Assembly: GCA_002435595.1 (NCBI GenBank)
Contig: DJBL01000124.1
Span: forward strand, 1-64,000
Direction: 5' to 3'
Source: Stenotrophomonas maltophilia
GTDB taxonomy: Bacteria > Pseudomonadota > Gammaproteobacteria > Xanthomonadales > Xanthomonadaceae
DNA length: 64,000 nucleotides
In this document: one piece after another, positions 43,579-52,311 of the stretch
Layout: each line of letters begins with the position of its first letter
How positions within the stretch are numbered: position 1 is the first letter of the stretch
The notes under the pieces: model-generated
What the model was told of the DNA's origin: nothing
Databases searched by the model: none
The model's input: only the letters and a program-made list of their open reading frames with translations
Program-made: the position numbers and the translations under genes

Positions 43579-44712
43579 TCAGCCCTGCTGCGGCAGTGGC
43601 TGGGCGGCTCCGCCAACGACCTTGGCGCGCGCCGGGCGGCTCGGGAAGGCATGCCGCAGGATGCGCCACATCACCTGGCCGAACTGCTTGGGCAGCGAGC
43701 CGGTGTTGTAGTGCTGGCCATAACGCGTGCAGATCGCCTTCACTTCCACGGCGATGTCGGCGTAACGATTGGCCGGGATGTCCGGGAAGAAGTGGTGTTC
43801 GATCTGGTGGCTGAGGTTGCCCGACATGACGTTCATCAGCGTGCCGCCGGTCAGGTTGGACGAGCCGCGCAGCTGGCGCAGGTACCAGTGGCCCCGGCTT
43901 TCATCGCGCACGCATTCCTTGGGGAAGGTCTCGGCATCAGCGGTGAAGTGGCCGCAGAAAATGATCACGTAGGTCCACACGTTGCGGATCAGGTTGGCCA
44001 CCACGTTGCCCAGCAGCACCGGCAGGAAGAACGGGCCGGCCAGCGCGGGGAACAGCAGGTAGTCCTTGAACATCTGCCTGCCCATCTTGCGCCCCACCGG
44101 GCGCGCCTGTGCCAGCAGCTGACGGAAGGTGATCTTGCCGGCGAACCAGCGGCCCAGGCGCAGGTCCTGGATGGCGATGCCCCATTCGAACAGCAGCGCG
44201 AACACCACCGCCACCACCGGCTGGGTGAGGTAGAACGGGCGCCAGCGCTGTTCGGGGAAGATCCGCAGCAGGCCGTAGCCGATGTCATCGTCCAGCCCGC
44301 GCACGTTGGTGTAGGTGTGGTGGCGGAAATTGTGGGTCTTGCGCCAGTTGTCGGCGGTGCCGACGATGTCCCACTCGTAGGTGCTGCCCTGCAGCTGCGG
44401 GTCGCCCATCCAGTCGTACTGGCCATGGATGACGTTGTGCGCCAGCTCCATGTTTTCCAGGATCTTGGACAGCGCCAGCAGCACCACGCCGGCGATCCAC
44501 GCCGGGATCAGCACGCTGTGCACGAAGGCGCCCAGGAACAGCAGCGCGCGGCCGGCCACGCCGGTCCAGCGCACGCCGGCCACCACCCGGCGGATGTAAC
44601 GCGCGTCAGCCGCACCCAGCGTGGCCAGCTGGCGCGCACGCAGCGCATCGAGTTCATTGCCGAACGCATCCAGTTCGGTAGGCGACAGCACGCGGTTATG
44701 TACGGAAGACAT
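43579..44712 (-). CDS. Membrane fatty-acid desaturase
   Basis: This is a 377-residue di-iron acyl desaturase. The three histidine boxes are intact: HNVIH (92-96), HNFRHH (127-132) and QIEHHFF near residue 320. Four membrane helices are predicted in two pairs (about 56-86 and 170-235). It resembles the acyl-CoA desaturases DesB/DesA3 that need an external reductase. The reductase is the gene directly upstream, with two bases between stop and start, so the pair are one operon. It would insert a double bond into saturated acyl chains to adjust membrane fluidity. Confidence 0.9.
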   Translation of the reverse strand: MSSVHNRVLSPTELDAFGNELDALRARQLATLGAADARYIRRVVAGVRWTGVAGRALLFLGAFVHSVLIPAWIAGVVLLALSKILENMELAHNVIHGQYDWMGDPQLQGSTYEWDIVGTADNWRKTHNFRHHTYTNVRGLDDDIGYGLLRIFPEQRWRPFYLTQPVVAVVFALLFEWGIAIQDLRLGRWFAGKITFRQLLAQARPVGRKMGRQMFKDYLLFPALAGPFFLPVLLGNVVANLIRNVWTYVIIFCGHFTADAETFPKECVRDESRGHWYLRQLRGSSNLTGGTLMNVMSGNLSHQIEHHFFPDIPANRYADIAVEVKAICTRYGQHYNTGSLPKQFGQVMWRILRHAFPSRPARAKVVGGAAQPLPQQG

Positions 44713-44714
44713 GC

Positions 44715-45791
44715 TCAAAGCTCCAGGATCAGGTCGGTGCTGGCGCTGTTGACGCACAGCTTCACTTGCGTGGCCGGTTCATCGGCGTAGTCGCCGGTCA
44801 GGGTGTGCCGGGTGACGCCGGACGCCTTGCCGCACACGCAGGTATTGCAGATGCCCATGCGGCAGCCGCTGGCCGGGCGCAGGCCTTCGGCCTCCAGCGC
44901 CTGCAGCAGCGAGGTCCCGCGCGGCAGGATCAGCGTGCGGCCGGTGCGGCGCAGTTCCACCTGCACCGTGCCGGTTTCCGCGTCGGGCAGCACCGGCGGG
45001 GTGAAGGCTTCGAACTGCAGACCGGCCACGGCGCCCTGCAGGCGCTCACGGGCGGCATCGACGAAGCCGCCCGGGCCACACACCAGCACCTGGGCCGCAC
45101 GGATATCGCCCAGTGCATCGAACGCGTAGGCATCCACGCGCGGCGACGCAGCGTGCGGGTCGCGGGTCAGCGCCAGGTGCACGCGCAGGTTCGGATGGCG
45201 CGCGGCCAGTGCCGCCAGCTCATCGGCAAAGCACAGTTCCTCGCGGCGGCGTGCCCAGTACACCAGGTCCACCGTGCCGGGCATGCCGGCGGCATCCAGC
45301 TGGCGCAGCAGTGCGCGCATCGGGGTGATCCCGCTGCCGGCGGCCAACAGCAGCAGGCGCTGGGCCTGGCGGGGGTCGACGGTCATCGCGCCAAAGGCCT
45401 GGCCCAGCTCGAACGCCTCGCCGATCACGGCGTGGTGGGCCAGCTGCTGGCTGACCTTGCCGCCCTCGATCGCCTTGACCGTGATCGCCAGGGTGCCATC
45501 GGCCAGCGGGGTCGGGCTGTAGCTGCGCGACAGCCGACGACCATCCACCTCCACCCCGAGGGTGACGTGCTGGCCCGGCTGCAGCCCACGGAAATGCCGA
45601 TTCGGGCGCAGCACCAGGGTGACCGCGTCGGCGCTGGCCGGCTCGCGGGCGACCAGCCGTGCCCGCGCCCGGCGCAGGGTCCATAACGGATGCAGCCGCC
45701 CGGCCCAGAAGTCGAAGAGTTCTTCGGACACCCAGTGGCGGGGCGAGACGGGGTTGCGGCGGGACGACGGCGGACGGGGTTTGGCGCTCAT
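44715..45791 (-). CDS. Ferredoxin reductase with C-terminal 2Fe-2S domain (desaturase partner)
   Basis: This 358-residue protein passes electrons from NAD(P)H to the desaturase. The FAD/NAD(P) module (about 40-265) shows RSYSPTPL (FAD) and LAAGSGITPMRALL (nucleotide). The C-terminal plant-type ferredoxin domain ligates a 2Fe-2S cluster through Cys310, Cys315, Cys318 and Cys346 (GCRMGICNTC). This is the organisation of DesC-type partners of DesB in Pseudomonas. The ATG at 45791 is closely preceded by the operator region shared with the divergent tetR gene. The next gene starts two bases after its stop. Confidence 0.9.
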   Translation of the reverse strand: MSAKPRPPSSRRNPVSPRHWVSEELFDFWAGRLHPLWTLRRARARLVAREPASADAVTLVLRPNRHFRGLQPGQHVTLGVEVDGRRLSRSYSPTPLADGTLAITVKAIEGGKVSQQLAHHAVIGEAFELGQAFGAMTVDPRQAQRLLLLAAGSGITPMRALLRQLDAAGMPGTVDLVYWARRREELCFADELAALAARHPNLRVHLALTRDPHAASPRVDAYAFDALGDIRAAQVLVCGPGGFVDAARERLQGAVAGLQFEAFTPPVLPDAETGTVQVELRRTGRTLILPRGTSLLQALEAEGLRPASGCRMGICNTCVCGKASGVTRHTLTGDYADEPATQVKLCVNSASTDLILEL

Positions 45792-45812
45792 GGAAGCACT
45801 ATACGCACGCAC

Positions 45813-45837
45813 ATACAGGCGTGTATACAGTTGTATA
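45813..45837. promoter_or_regulatory. Overlapping dyads in the desaturase/tetR divergent gap
   Basis: ATACA-GGCG-TGTAT (45813-45826) and TATACA-GT-TGTATA (45824-45837) are two perfect, overlapping palindromes. They lie 22 bases before the ferredoxin reductase start and 47 bases before the tetR ATG. This fits the binding site of the TetR regulator controlling the desaturase operon and itself. Confidence 0.65.
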
Positions 45838-45883
45838 TTGAATGGACGGGCTATGATTCAGGGACTTGACCGCCCTGCCCCCG

Positions 45884-46549
45884 ATGACCTCCCCAGACCT
45901 GCCCCTGTCCGCCGCCGACGATGCCCATCCGGCGCGCAAAACCTCGATCTCGCGCGACGACCTGCTCGCCGCCGCGCTGGCCCTGATCGGCCCGCACCGC
46001 AGCGTCTCCACGTTGAGCCTGCGCGAGGTCGCGCGCGAGGCCGGCATCGCGCCGAATTCGTTCTATCGGCAGTTCCGCGACATGGACGAACTGACCGTGG
46101 CGCTGATCGACCTGGCCGGGCGCTCGCTGCGCACCATCATCGGCGAGGCGCGCCAGCGCGCGGCATCTTCCGAGCGCAGCGTGATCCGGCTGTCGGTGGA
46201 AACCTTCTTCGAGCAGCTGCGCGCCGACCACAAGCTGCTGCATGTGTTGCTGCGCGAGGGCAGCGCCGGCTCGGACGCGTTCAAGCAGGCGGTGGACCGC
46301 GAACTGAACTATTTCGAAGACGAGCTGCGCCTGGACCTGATCCGGCTCGCCGCCGCCGATGGCGGGGCGGTGCTGCACGAACCGGCGCTGGCCTCCAAGG
46401 CGATCACCCGGCTGGTGTTCGCCATGGGCGCCACCGCCGTGGATCAGCCGCAGGACAAGGATGCCGAGTTGATCGAGCAGCTGTCGCAGATGCTGCGCAT
46501 GATCATCACCGGCGCGCGCACCATCGCCGGCAACCCGCCCACGCGTTGA
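45884..46549 (+). CDS. TetR-family regulator, FabR/DesT-like
   Basis: This is a 221-residue regulator. The helix-turn-helix is SISRDDLLAAALALIGPHRSVSTLSLREVAREAGIAPNSFYRQFRDMDEL (about 20-70). The NSFYRQFRDMDEL recognition part matches FabR and DesT, which sense unsaturated acyl-CoA or acyl-ACP. The divergent desaturase-reductase operon fits that role well. The ATG at 45884 lacks a clear ribosome site; a TTG at 45866 would add six residues and is less favoured. Ligand assignment is by homology of the DNA-binding region and by neighbourhood. Confidence 0.88.
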   Translation: MTSPDLPLSAADDAHPARKTSISRDDLLAAALALIGPHRSVSTLSLREVAREAGIAPNSFYRQFRDMDELTVALIDLAGRSLRTIIGEARQRAASSERSVIRLSVETFFEQLRADHKLLHVLLREGSAGSDAFKQAVDRELNYFEDELRLDLIRLAAADGGAVLHEPALASKAITRLVFAMGATAVDQPQDKDAELIEQLSQMLRMIITGARTIAGNPPTR

Positions 46550-46819
46550 CCGCCCCGCGGCGTACCGGGCAACGCGCACTGCCTGTCCGCGGTGCGTGCG
46601 TCATCCCGGTAGGCGTGCAGCGTGGGGGGCGTCGCGTTTCAGCCCATCCGCGCGCGCCCATCACCCATCTCCGCCGCATACACATGTGGTGTCCACTACC
46701 TGCGATCAACACCGAATCGAGGCGCCTTCGCGATTCGATCAAGCCGCAGTGTGAAGACCCGGGCTTCACGCCGCCCGCACCATACTTTACCGAATGCTTT
46801 ACATACGGAACGCCCATTC

Positions 46820-48226
46820 GTGAGCCGGCACACGGCGCTTGCGCGCGCAAAGAAAGGACTCCACTGCACCGCCCTGCTGTTCTGCAGCGGTGCGGCGCTG
46901 GCCCAGTCCCCCCCCGGTGATGTGCCCCCGCCCGCGCTGGACTGGCAACAGTCCCAGCAACGCCTGGAGCAGGTGTCCGATGCCCTGGCCGCCGCCGATG
47001 CATCGGTGCGCAACAAGCAGGATCTGCAGGACGCCACCCGCCTGCTGCGCCTGCCGGAAATCACCGGCGAAGTGCGCCGCCTGCAGTTCCAGAAGACCCT
47101 CACGCTGCCGCTGGGCTCGCTGGCGCCGGTGGCCGAGGCCTTCGGCATCGACTCGCCCCTGCAGTTCACCGAACGCGACTGGCGCACCCGCCCGGTGGTG
47201 ACCGCCGTGCTGCCGCTGTACACCGGCGGCCTGATTCCGGCTGCGCAGCAGGCCGCCGCCGGCGCCACCGAGCAGGCCGGCGCCGAACGCGAATCGCAGC
47301 GCCAGTCGCTCAGCGTGCAACTGGCCCAGGCCTACTTCGGGCAACGCCTGGCCGAGCAGGCCGTGGCGGTGCGCCGCGACGTGCGCGACGGCCTGCAACG
47401 CCATCTGGACGATGCGCTGAAGCTGGAGCGCGAAGGCTTCGCCACCCGCGCCCAGCGCCTGCAGGCCAACGTGGCGCGCGACAAGGCCGAACGCGACTAC
47501 CAGAAATCCCTCAACGACCTGCAGACGCTCAAGGCGGCACTGGCCACCCTGCTGCGCAGCGGGGGCGAGGTGCGCCCGCTGTCGCCGCTGTTCGTGCATC
47601 GCGCCCCGATCGGCGCACTGGCCAGCTTCGAACGCGACGCCCAGGCCCGGCAGCCGCAGATCGCGCGCCTGCGGGCCGTGGTGGCACAGGCCGAACAGGG
47701 CGTCCGCGTACAGCAGGCCAAGCTCAAGCCCACCGTGTACCTGTTCGGCCAGTACGACTTCCGCCGCCGCGATGAAATGCTCACCGATCCGGACTGGGCC
47801 TTCGGCATCGGCCTGAAGTACACCTTCCTCTCGCCCAGCTCGCGACCGGCGCAGATCAGCGCCGCGCGCGCGCAGCAGGACCAGGCCGAGGCCGGCCTGC
47901 GCGAAGCGGAGAACCAGGTGACCCTGGGCGTACGCAAGGCCTGGTATGAACTGGATACCGCGCGCCAGCAGTTTCTGCTGCTGGACAGCAGCATCGAACA
48001 GAACCGCGAGAACCTGCGCCTGCAGGAACTGGCCTTCCGCGAAGGCCAGGCCACTTCGCTGGACGTGATCGATGCGCGGCTGGGCCTGGGCGGTGCGCAG
48101 GTCGAGCGCGCCCAGGCGGCCTACCAGTACGACGTGGCCCTGGCACACCTGCTGGAGATCAGTGGACAGATGGACCGTTATGAAGAATTCCGCCGTCGCG
48201 CCGACGAGGTGATCGCCCATGAATGA
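46820..48226 (+). CDS. TolC-like outer-membrane efflux protein
   Basis: This is a 468-residue channel with the two-fold outer-membrane-factor repeat: paired Ala/Gln/Arg-rich helical hairpins (about 190-270 and 370-450), with beta segments such as VVTAVLPLYTGG and YLFGQYDFRR between. The signal peptide (about 1-25) ends ALAQS. The GTG at 46820 is the codon nearest to the signal peptide; the frame is open for 66 further codons upstream but without a signal. It is the first gene of a four-gene efflux operon, sharing eight bases with the next gene. Confidence 0.85.
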   Translation: MSRHTALARAKKGLHCTALLFCSGAALAQSPPGDVPPPALDWQQSQQRLEQVSDALAAADASVRNKQDLQDATRLLRLPEITGEVRRLQFQKTLTLPLGSLAPVAEAFGIDSPLQFTERDWRTRPVVTAVLPLYTGGLIPAAQQAAAGATEQAGAERESQRQSLSVQLAQAYFGQRLAEQAVAVRRDVRDGLQRHLDDALKLEREGFATRAQRLQANVARDKAERDYQKSLNDLQTLKAALATLLRSGGEVRPLSPLFVHRAPIGALASFERDAQARQPQIARLRAVVAQAEQGVRVQQAKLKPTVYLFGQYDFRRRDEMLTDPDWAFGIGLKYTFLSPSSRPAQISAARAQQDQAEAGLREAENQVTLGVRKAWYELDTARQQFLLLDSSIEQNRENLRLQELAFREGQATSLDVIDARLGLGGAQVERAQAAYQYDVALAHLLEISGQMDRYEEFRRRADEVIAHE

Positions 48227-49235
48227 CACATTGCAGGGGCCGGCCGACGCGCCGCCGCCGAACAAGCGCAAGGCCGGCATCGTGATCGCGCTGGTGCTGG
48301 CGGTCGTGGTGGTGGTCGGGCTGTGGCTGGCCTGGCGCACGCCGGCCGAGCAGTTGCAGGGCATGGCCGACGCCGACACGATCAACGTGGCGGCCAAGAT
48401 CACCGCACGCCTGGCCGAACTGAAGGTGCGCGAAGGCGACCGGGTCAAGGCCGGCCAGGTGCTGTTCGTGCTCGACAGCCCGGAAGTGGCGGCCAAGGAA
48501 GAACAGGCGCAAGGCGCCCTGGAGGCTGCCAGCGCGGTGGCCGACAAGGCCGATGAGGGCGCGCGCAGCGAAGATATCCGCGCCGCGCAGGCCAACTGGA
48601 AACGGGCGCAGGCTGGCGCCACGCTGGCCGATGCCACCTACCAGCGCGTGCAGAACCTGTTCAACGAAGGCGTGATGACCCGGCAGAAGCGCGACGAAGC
48701 GCTGGCCCAGGCGCGCAGTTCGCGCGAGCTGTCCAACGCCGCGCGGGCGCAGTATGACCAGGCCCTGGCCGGCGCCCGCGAGCAGGACAAGCGCGCCGCG
48801 CAGGGCCAGGTGCGCCAGGCACGGGGGGCGGTGGCCGAAGTGGATGCCGCCCGCGATGAAGTCAACGGGCGCGCACCGCTCGCAGGCGAAATCAACAAGC
48901 GGATGGCGGATGTCGGCGAACTGGTCCCGGCCGGCTACCCGGTGTTCACCCTGGTGGACATCGACCGCATGTGGGTCTCGGTGAACCTGCGCGAGTCGCA
49001 GATGCGCGGCCTGAAGATCGGCAGCCGTCTGCGCGGCAGCATCCCGGCACTCGATCGCGAGGCCGAGTTCGAGGTGTACTTCATCAATCCCGCGGGCGAT
49101 TACGCCACCTGGCGCAGTACCCGCCAGTCCTCCGGTTACGACGTGCGCAGCTTCGAGATCCGGATGCGGCCGCGCGCGCGCGTGGACGGGCTGCGTCCGG
49201 GCATGAGCGTGCTGCTGCCGTGGCCGCAGGGATGA
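48219..49235 (+). CDS. HlyD-type membrane fusion protein
   Basis: This is a 338-residue periplasmic adaptor. One membrane helix (about 19-40) precedes the first lipoyl half (ARLAELKVREGDRVKAGQVLF). Next come the coiled-coil hairpin (about 85-215) and the second lipoyl half (ADVGELVPAGYPVFTLVD). The C-terminal beta-barrel has VNLRESQMRGLKIGS. The start codon lies inside the TolC gene (8-base overlap), and its stop overlaps the start of the first permease (ATGA). It should bridge the two membrane proteins of this operon. Confidence 0.88.
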   Translation: MNDTLQGPADAPPPNKRKAGIVIALVLAVVVVVGLWLAWRTPAEQLQGMADADTINVAAKITARLAELKVREGDRVKAGQVLFVLDSPEVAAKEEQAQGALEAASAVADKADEGARSEDIRAAQANWKRAQAGATLADATYQRVQNLFNEGVMTRQKRDEALAQARSSRELSNAARAQYDQALAGAREQDKRAAQGQVRQARGAVAEVDAARDEVNGRAPLAGEINKRMADVGELVPAGYPVFTLVDIDRMWVSVNLRESQMRGLKIGSRLRGSIPALDREAEFEVYFINPAGDYATWRSTRQSSGYDVRSFEIRMRPRARVDGLRPGMSVLLPWPQG

Positions 49236-50416
49236 ACGCAACGGTGCGGGCCGGTTTCGCCGCCTCGTTCCAGCGCGAACTGCAGCATCTGCACAGCGAC
49301 CGTGCCGACCGCCGCCTGGTCACCCTGCTGCCGTTGCTGATGCTGGGGATCATGGCGTGGCTGTTCAGCGCCTCGGTGATGCGCCAGATCCCCATCGCCA
49401 TCGTCGACCTGGACCACAGCGCCGACAGCCGCCTGCTGGCGCTCATGCTCGATGCCAGCCCGGGCGTGCGCGTGGCCGGCCAGCCGGCCAGCCTGGAGGA
49501 GGCGCTGGCGCAGGTGCGCCGGCTGGAGGTATTTGCGGTGGTGCTGGTGCCGCGCGACGCCACCCGCCAGGCCCTGCGTGGCAGCCAGGGCACCGTGTTC
49601 GCCTATTACAACGCCACCTACCTCACCACCGGGCAATCGGCGGTGCGCGATATCGTCGAGGCGGTGAGCGCCTGGAATGCACGCCTGCTGGCCGGCGAGA
49701 TCGGCAGGCAGGTCGGCCCGGCCAAGCTGCGCGCGCCGCCGATCGCGGTGCAGTCGGACATCCTGCACAACCCGGCGCGCAGCTACGAGCTGTTCCTGCT
49801 GCCGCTGGTGTTCCCGGCGCTGCTGTCACTGGGCCTGGCCCTGGCCGTGGCCGCCAGCCTCGGCCGCGAGGTCCGCGATGGCCGCCTGGCCGAGTGGCTG
49901 GGCCGCACGCCGTGGGCGGCGATCGCCGGCAAGATCGCGCCCTACGTGGCGCTGTTCTCGCTGTACGGCGCGCTCGGCGTACTGTATCTGGCGCTGCTGC
50001 GCGGCGATGGCGTGGCCGGCAGCGTGTGGCTGCTGATGCTCGGCCAGCCGCTGTTCTACCTGGCCTGCGCAGCGGTGGCATTGCTGTTTGTCGGCCTCAC
50101 CCGCGACATGGGCACATCGCTGTCGGCCATCGGCCTGAGCATCGGTACTGCGCTGGCATTCTCCGGCGCCACCTTCCCGGTGGTGGACGCACCGCTGTTC
50201 ACCCGGGTCTGGAACCTGCTGCTGCCGCTTACCGCGTACGTCAAACTGCAGACCCAGCAACAGTTCGTTGGCGCACCGTGGAGCATCTCGCTGTGGCCGC
50301 TGGCCACGCTGGTGCTGATGGTGCTGGTGGCCGGTGGCATCGGCGGCTGGCGCCTGATCGCCGCCGCGCGTGTCACCGCGGCCGCGCCGCCCTCCGCGCC
50401 GGGCAGCGGCGTATGA
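49232..50416 (+). CDS. ABC-2 type transport permease (first of pair)
   Basis: This is a 394-residue permease of the ABC2_membrane_3 kind (YhhJ-like). One helix lies at about 30-49, followed by an extracytoplasmic domain of about 170 residues (IPIAIVDLDHSADSRLLALMLDA onward). Five or six closely packed helices occupy about 180-380. No Walker A or signature motif is present in this or the neighbouring genes, so the ATP-binding subunit must come from elsewhere. The gene overlaps hlyD by four bases and the next permease by four bases. Confidence 0.85.
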   Translation: MNATVRAGFAASFQRELQHLHSDRADRRLVTLLPLLMLGIMAWLFSASVMRQIPIAIVDLDHSADSRLLALMLDASPGVRVAGQPASLEEALAQVRRLEVFAVVLVPRDATRQALRGSQGTVFAYYNATYLTTGQSAVRDIVEAVSAWNARLLAGEIGRQVGPAKLRAPPIAVQSDILHNPARSYELFLLPLVFPALLSLGLALAVAASLGREVRDGRLAEWLGRTPWAAIAGKIAPYVALFSLYGALGVLYLALLRGDGVAGSVWLLMLGQPLFYLACAAVALLFVGLTRDMGTSLSAIGLSIGTALAFSGATFPVVDAPLFTRVWNLLLPLTAYVKLQTQQQFVGAPWSISLWPLATLVLMVLVAGGIGGWRLIAAARVTAAAPPSAPGSGV

Positions 50417-51528
50417 GTCGCTTCGGCAGCAGTCTGCGCCAGACCCTGCGCGCGGTGCTCACCGATCGCTACGCGGTGGTGCTGATGATCGGGGCGGTGG
50501 TGCTCTACTCGTTCTTCTACCCGGCCGCCTACCGCCATCAGGTGGCCAGCAACCTGCCCATCGTGGTGGTCGACCACGACCACAGCAGCACCAGCCGCGA
50601 ACTCCTGCGCCGGGTGGATGCGCTGCATACCGTGCGCATCGTGGGCCAGCCACCGACCGTGGCGCTGGCGCGCCAGGCGCTGGAACACGGCCAGGCCGAA
50701 GGCATCCTGCTGATCCCGGCCGACCTCGAGCGCGACATCCTGCGCGGCGGCGCCGGCCACCTGGTGCTGATGGGCAATGGCGCCTACCTCGGCCGCGCCA
50801 GTTGGGTGCTGGGCGGCGTGGCCGAGGCACTCACCGCCTTCGCGCGGCAGGCCGCAGTGGGCCAGGCCGCCTTCATGGGCGCGCCACAGGCGGCCCCGAT
50901 CGCGCTGGTGCAACGGCCGTTGTTCAACACGCGCGAAGGCTACGGCAGCGCCATCGTGCCCGGCGTGGCCGAACTGATCGTCCACCAGACCCTGCTGATG
51001 GGCATCGGCGTGCTGCTCGGTGCGCGCCGCCTGGCGCTGGGCCGGCGGCTGCGCTTCGACCTGCCTACCCTGGCCGGCATGGCCGTGGGCTTTGCCCTCA
51101 TCGGCCTGCTCGGCCTGCTCTACTACGCCGGCTTCACCGCATGGGTGCAGGACTATCCGCGCGGCGGCAATCCGCTGGGGCAGGTGTTGGGTGGCGCCCT
51201 GTTCATCGCCGCCACGGTGGCGTTCGGATTGTTCGTGGGCAGTTACTTCGCCACCCGTGAGCGCGCCTTCCAGGTGGTCATCGCCTGCTCGATCCCGCTG
51301 TTCTTCCTCGCCAACCTGTCCTGGCCGGCGGTCACGTCGCCCCCTGCGCTGGTCGCGCTGGCGCACCTGCTGCCGACCACCGCCGGGATCAACCTGATGG
51401 TGCGCCTGAACCAGATGGACGCCAGCCTGGCCGAGGTCAGCCACGAGTTGTGGACGCTGGCCGCGTTGCTGGTGCTCTACGGCGCGCTTGCTGTGTGGCG
51501 GCTGGGCACGCGGGCGCGCTCACCCTGA
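50413..51528 (+). CDS. ABC-2 type transport permease (second of pair)
   Basis: This 371-residue paralogue of the preceding permease has the same plan: a first helix at about 22-41, an extracytoplasmic domain opening with LPIVVVDHDHSSTSRELLRRVDAL, and six helices from about 195 on. The two would form a heterodimeric channel. Its start overlaps the stop of the first permease (ATGA). The operon ends here, and no ATPase gene follows; the next gene is on the other strand. Confidence 0.85.
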   Translation: MSRFGSSLRQTLRAVLTDRYAVVLMIGAVVLYSFFYPAAYRHQVASNLPIVVVDHDHSSTSRELLRRVDALHTVRIVGQPPTVALARQALEHGQAEGILLIPADLERDILRGGAGHLVLMGNGAYLGRASWVLGGVAEALTAFARQAAVGQAAFMGAPQAAPIALVQRPLFNTREGYGSAIVPGVAELIVHQTLLMGIGVLLGARRLALGRRLRFDLPTLAGMAVGFALIGLLGLLYYAGFTAWVQDYPRGGNPLGQVLGGALFIAATVAFGLFVGSYFATRERAFQVVIACSIPLFFLANLSWPAVTSPPALVALAHLLPTTAGINLMVRLNQMDASLAEVSHELWTLAALLVLYGALAVWRLGTRARSP

Positions 51529-51611
51529 GTCCGGCCCAGGCGGCGAGCGGCGCGCAGCGCATTGAATCGGGGTGATCGCGTTGGCGCGTTGCACCCGGGC
51601 CAGACACGAAA

Positions 51612-51635
51612 ATGCCGGCCCCGCAGGACCGGCAT
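51612..51635 (-). terminator. Terminator of the glycine-zipper gene
   Basis: ATGCCGG/CCGGCAT arms around a GC-rich middle; on the minus strand a short T run (TTTT) follows. It lies 28 bases past the stop codon. It can also catch read-through of the efflux operon. Confidence 0.6.
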
Positions 51636-51662
51636 CATGTCATCGCTCCCTGCGGCGCAGGA

Positions 51663-52025
51663 TCAGCGGTACTGACGCTCGCAGCGGCGCTCGACCACGC
51701 GGTCGCCATTGTTCTGCTGGCTGCGGCCCTGGATGTTGCGGCCCGCCGCGCCACCGGCCACCGCGCCGGCCACGGTTGCCAGCTTCTTGCCATTGCCGCC
51801 GCCCACCTGGTTGCCCAGCAGGCCACCCACCACCGCGCCGGTGGCGGTACCTGCGATGCGGTTGGGGTCCTTGCTGTTGCGCTGCACTTCCACGTTCTTG
51901 CAGACCACCTTGCTGCCGTCGTTGAAACGGCGGCCTTCGTCCTTCGGGCCATACGTCTGCGCGGCGGCACCGAACGAGGCAGCAATCAGGGCGCCCATGC
52001 ACATCACACGTTGAATCGTCTTCAT
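51663..52025 (-). CDS. Glycine-zipper 2TM-domain outer-membrane protein
   Basis: This is a 120-residue exported protein. The signal peptide ends FGAAA (about residue 22). A glycine-zipper region follows (about 58-95: IAGTATGAVVGGLLGNQVGGG, then KLATVAGAVAGGAAGRNIQG), as in SlyB/PcP and Rick_17kDa-like proteins. Arg/Cys-rich ends contain two cysteines in the mature protein, possibly a disulphide. Probably an envelope-integrity protein. The ATG at 52025 begins the signal peptide and follows GAGGAG. Confidence 0.88.
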   Translation of the reverse strand: MKTIQRVMCMGALIAASFGAAAQTYGPKDEGRRFNDGSKVVCKNVEVQRNSKDPNRIAGTATGAVVGGLLGNQVGGGNGKKLATVAGAVAGGAAGRNIQGRSQQNNGDRVVERRCERQYR

Positions 52026-52311
52026 GTTCGTCTCCTCATTCGCAGGACATGGGGTCAGCCTGCGCCTGTTGGCTGCAACCGGCAGTGAAAACATGTCGAG
52101 GCCACGTCAATGAACCGATCGCGTTCAGGCGGCGGACACCTGCGCCGCGTCCCCCGCGGGAGGGCTCCCGGGTTTGCGGTGGCTGGGTGAACTTGGTAAC
52201 GTCGCCGCCGCAGGCGCAGCGCTGCCGCGCGCGCCCTTGCCGCCCTCTCCCGCCGAGAGAGCGGGCAAGACATCCATGGATCCGGATTCACAACAAGGGA
52301 CTGACACCACG

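Noticed and set aside
46799..48637. Minus-strand 612-codon frame opposite the TolC/HlyD genes
   Set aside because: Typical antisense composition, with no ribosome site or domain; the plus-strand operon has overlapping, well-formed genes.
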